Origin: CAZUZS01 sp964624795
Lineage (GTDB): Bacteria; Calditrichota; Calditrichia; RBG-13-44-9
Reading direction: 5' to 3'
DNA: 64,000 nucleotides
NCBI GenBank assembly: GCA_964624795.1
Contig: CAZUZS010000009.1
Span: 1-64,000 of the forward strand
Part shown: one piece after another, positions 62,424 through 64,000 of the stretch
Numbering within the stretch: the first letter of the stretch is position 1
Layout of the letters: the number at the start of each line of letters is the position of its first letter
Program-made: the position numbers and the translations under genes
Notes under the pieces: model-generated
Databases searched by the model: none
What the model saw: only the letters and a program-made list of their open reading frames with translations
Told to the model about the DNA's origin: nothing

Positions 62424-64000
62424 TTAAAATCTATAACCAATGGAGAGATAAATCAAATCCCGTTTGCCGGCCAGATGTCCATAAGCAAACCGTATGGGGC
62501 CAAATATAGAATTTACGGCGATGTAACTTCCCCAGCTTGTCAGAAAATCGGATCGGCGAATGGGATCTTCCGATGTTTCCCACACTGCTCCAACATCAAA
62601 GGTCACACCAAAATACAAATCGAGCGGTTTAAACAGCGGACGCAAATTCTGCCGAACTTCATTTCTGAAATGAAGGAATTGACGTCCGAATTTTTCATTC
62701 TCATAAAGACCGGGAAAGTCTGTCATCCCACCCAGGGTAAAGAATTCCGAAAAAGGAAGGGTGAGGTCAGCACTACCACCCTCTGCTTTTGCATGGTAAT
62801 TCAAATGGTGAAACAGGGGATAATAGCCCTCCAGCCCGATATAGAAACGAGTAAATGCCGTAGACCCGCCCAAAATTCTCTGGTTTCCGCTTTCCCAGAA
62901 CCAGCGGTTGTAGATCCCTTTGTCGGGAAAAGGCAATTTATCTCGTTTGTCAACCGTAGAACGGATGGTGATGGAGCGAATCCGGTAGCGATCCCGATAT
63001 GGGAAAAGCTCGCTATTCGAATAAACATTTACATGGTCCCAGCGGAGCTCTGCGGTAATTGAGCCCAAACGCTCAATCTGCTGACCCAGGATGAATTGCA
63101 CCCCGCGTTTTATGGTCAAATATTCACCCAACCGCTTGAAGTCCCGGTAGTAACGGTCCTGCCGATCCCGGTAATAAAGAGACAGCCGGTAGGTTAGCAG
63201 CGTATTAAACAAACGCACGCTATAAACCCGGAATTCCGCCTGCCGCTCCAGATCGCCAATGAGGCCCGAGAGAGAGGCTTTTATTTCACGACCGAAAAGA
63301 TTATCTTCGGCGAATTCCATGAACGCATTGCCTTTCCTCTCCAGCGATACATTTCCGCCCAGGCGCATCAAAAAATACTTCTTTTCTTTCACTTTTATGA
63401 TCAGTCGGTTTCCGGACGGATTGCGGTTGACATTTAACATCACCCGGTCGAACAGCCCTGTGCTGTAAATGTTTCGAATCCCCTGTACGGCCATATCTGC
63501 TTTGAATATTTCGCCTTTCTTTAATGGAAATTCCCTGAGAATAATGCTGTTCTGCGTAACGGAATTTCCCTGAATTTGCAGAGCCTCGACATAGCCTTCG
63601 TCGATCCGGATTATTAATCGATGAGTGGACTGGTCGAATTTGACCATGGAGATGCGTGCAAGGGAGTACCCGGATTTTGTATATAGATCGAGCACTCTGT
63701 CCAGCCCGGAAAAGAGCAGATTATAATCAAGTATTTCATGCTCTGATATTTTAAATTGATTTTCGAGCAGGGAATCGGGCAGGCTGTGACGGCTTTCAAA
63801 CTCAACGCCCTCTACTGCCGGATTTTCCTTCAGATGGAATTCCACACGGAAAGCGTGAGGTTCCCCTTTTAGAAGAGCATATGCATCGCCGAATAAGCCA
63901 CTATTATAAAACCTATACAAATCATGATAAATATCATACTCGTACAGGCTCCGTCCGCTCTGTGTCTGCATTCCCTTAATAAGCGTGTCCGATGGCACAC
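62424..64000 (-). CDS. Surface-antigen (Omp85-type) outer-membrane protein, 5' end outside window
   Basis: At least 524 residues remain. Two POTRA-like domains are visible (FRVEFHLKENPAVEGVEFESRHSLPDSLLENQF; VEALQIQGNSVTQNSIILREFPLKKGEIF), followed by a barrel ending GYRF. This arrangement is common after an N-terminal patatin phospholipase domain, which would lie beyond the window. The L6 region reads FPGLYE rather than RGF, as in patatin-type members. The true start is not in the window. Confidence 0.75.
   Translation of the reverse strand, partial: VPSDTLIKGMQTQSGRSLYEYDIYHDLYRFYNSGLFGDAYALLKGEPHAFRVEFHLKENPAVEGVEFESRHSLPDSLLENQFKISEHEILDYNLLFSGLDRVLDLYTKSGYSLARISMVKFDQSTHRLIIRIDEGYVEALQIQGNSVTQNSIILREFPLKKGEIFKADMAVQGIRNIYSTGLFDRVMLNVNRNPSGNRLIIKVKEKKYFLMRLGGNVSLERKGNAFMEFAEDNLFGREIKASLSGLIGDLERQAEFRVYSVRLFNTLLTYRLSLYYRDRQDRYYRDFKRLGEYLTIKRGVQFILGQQIERLGSITAELRWDHVNVYSNSELFPYRDRYRIRSITIRSTVDKRDKLPFPDKGIYNRWFWESGNQRILGGSTAFTRFYIGLEGYYPLFHHLNYHAKAEGGSADLTLPFSEFFTLGGMTDFPGLYENEKFGRQFLHFRNEVRQNLRPLFKPLDLYFGVTFDVGAVWETSEDPIRRSDFLTSWGSYIAVNSIFGPIRFAYGHLAGKRDLIYLSIGYRF

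Overview
The window looks like a scaffold (two gaps of exactly 100 N) from a Gram-negative, diderm bacterium of the FCB group, most likely an uncultured KSB1/Calditrichota-type lineage. The evidence is a secreted beta-helix protein ending in a Por/T9SS-like sorting domain of the 'FPNPFNP' type, a Kdo/Lpt lipopolysaccharide cluster, Omp85-family outer-membrane proteins, and H2/heterodisulfide-reductase-type energy metabolism. The taxonomic call is inference; no rRNA or other marker is present.

Region 1 (about 1-16.5 kb) is a redox module. A [NiFe]-hydrogenase/heterodisulfide-reductase operon (hdrC, hdrB, a very large hdrA with an inserted GltD-like NAD(P)H/FAD module, mvhD, mvhG, mvhA and an M52 maturation protease) is bracketed by two two-component systems. 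Each has a histidine kinase and an NtrC-type sigma-54 activator. One kinase carries c-type heme motifs in its extracytoplasmic domain and the other a Cys-rich PAS domain. A GG-N10-GC sigma-54 promoter lies just upstream of hdrC, which ties the activators to the operon. The upstream activator gene runs with no gap into an archaemetzincin gene.

Region 2 (17-19.7 kb) holds two alkylation-repair genes (alkD-like, tag) that overlap by 4 bp, a CDF metal exporter and a DUF488 gene. Region 3 (19.7-31 kb, all minus strand) is a nearly complete heme pathway: ccsA/hemX-like, hemA, hemC, a TetR regulator, hemD, hemE, hemN, a hemY-type oxidase, hemB and hemL. It starts from a recognisable promoter whose start site overlaps a TetR-type palindrome. 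Ferrochelatase is not in the window.

Region 4 (31.5-42.7 kb) is mixed: a GT9 glycosyltransferase, an MsbA-like exporter, a secreted PAP2 phosphatase, a large HEXXH lipoprotein, the sorted beta-helix protein, an ECF sigma factor with a Cys-containing tail, and a PPi-type phosphofructokinase followed by a terminator. Region 5 (42.8-50.9 kb, minus) makes and exports the Kdo-lipid part of LPS: kdsB, pyrG, a small Cys-rich protein, kdsA, kdsC, kdsD, lptC, lptA and lptB.

Region 6 (51-64 kb) has an Omp85 protein with a very short TamB-tail-like partner, a two-module VOC protein, an M48 lipoprotein protease, Fur, an M23 peptidase, a YhaN/YhaO-like ATPase-nuclease pair, and the 3' part of a surface-antigen (probably patatin-type) outer-membrane protein cut by the window end. 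Intergenic spaces carry several families of short palindromic or tandem repeats, including three spaces inside the hydrogenase operon. I saw no rRNA, tRNA, CRISPR array, insertion sequence or prophage.
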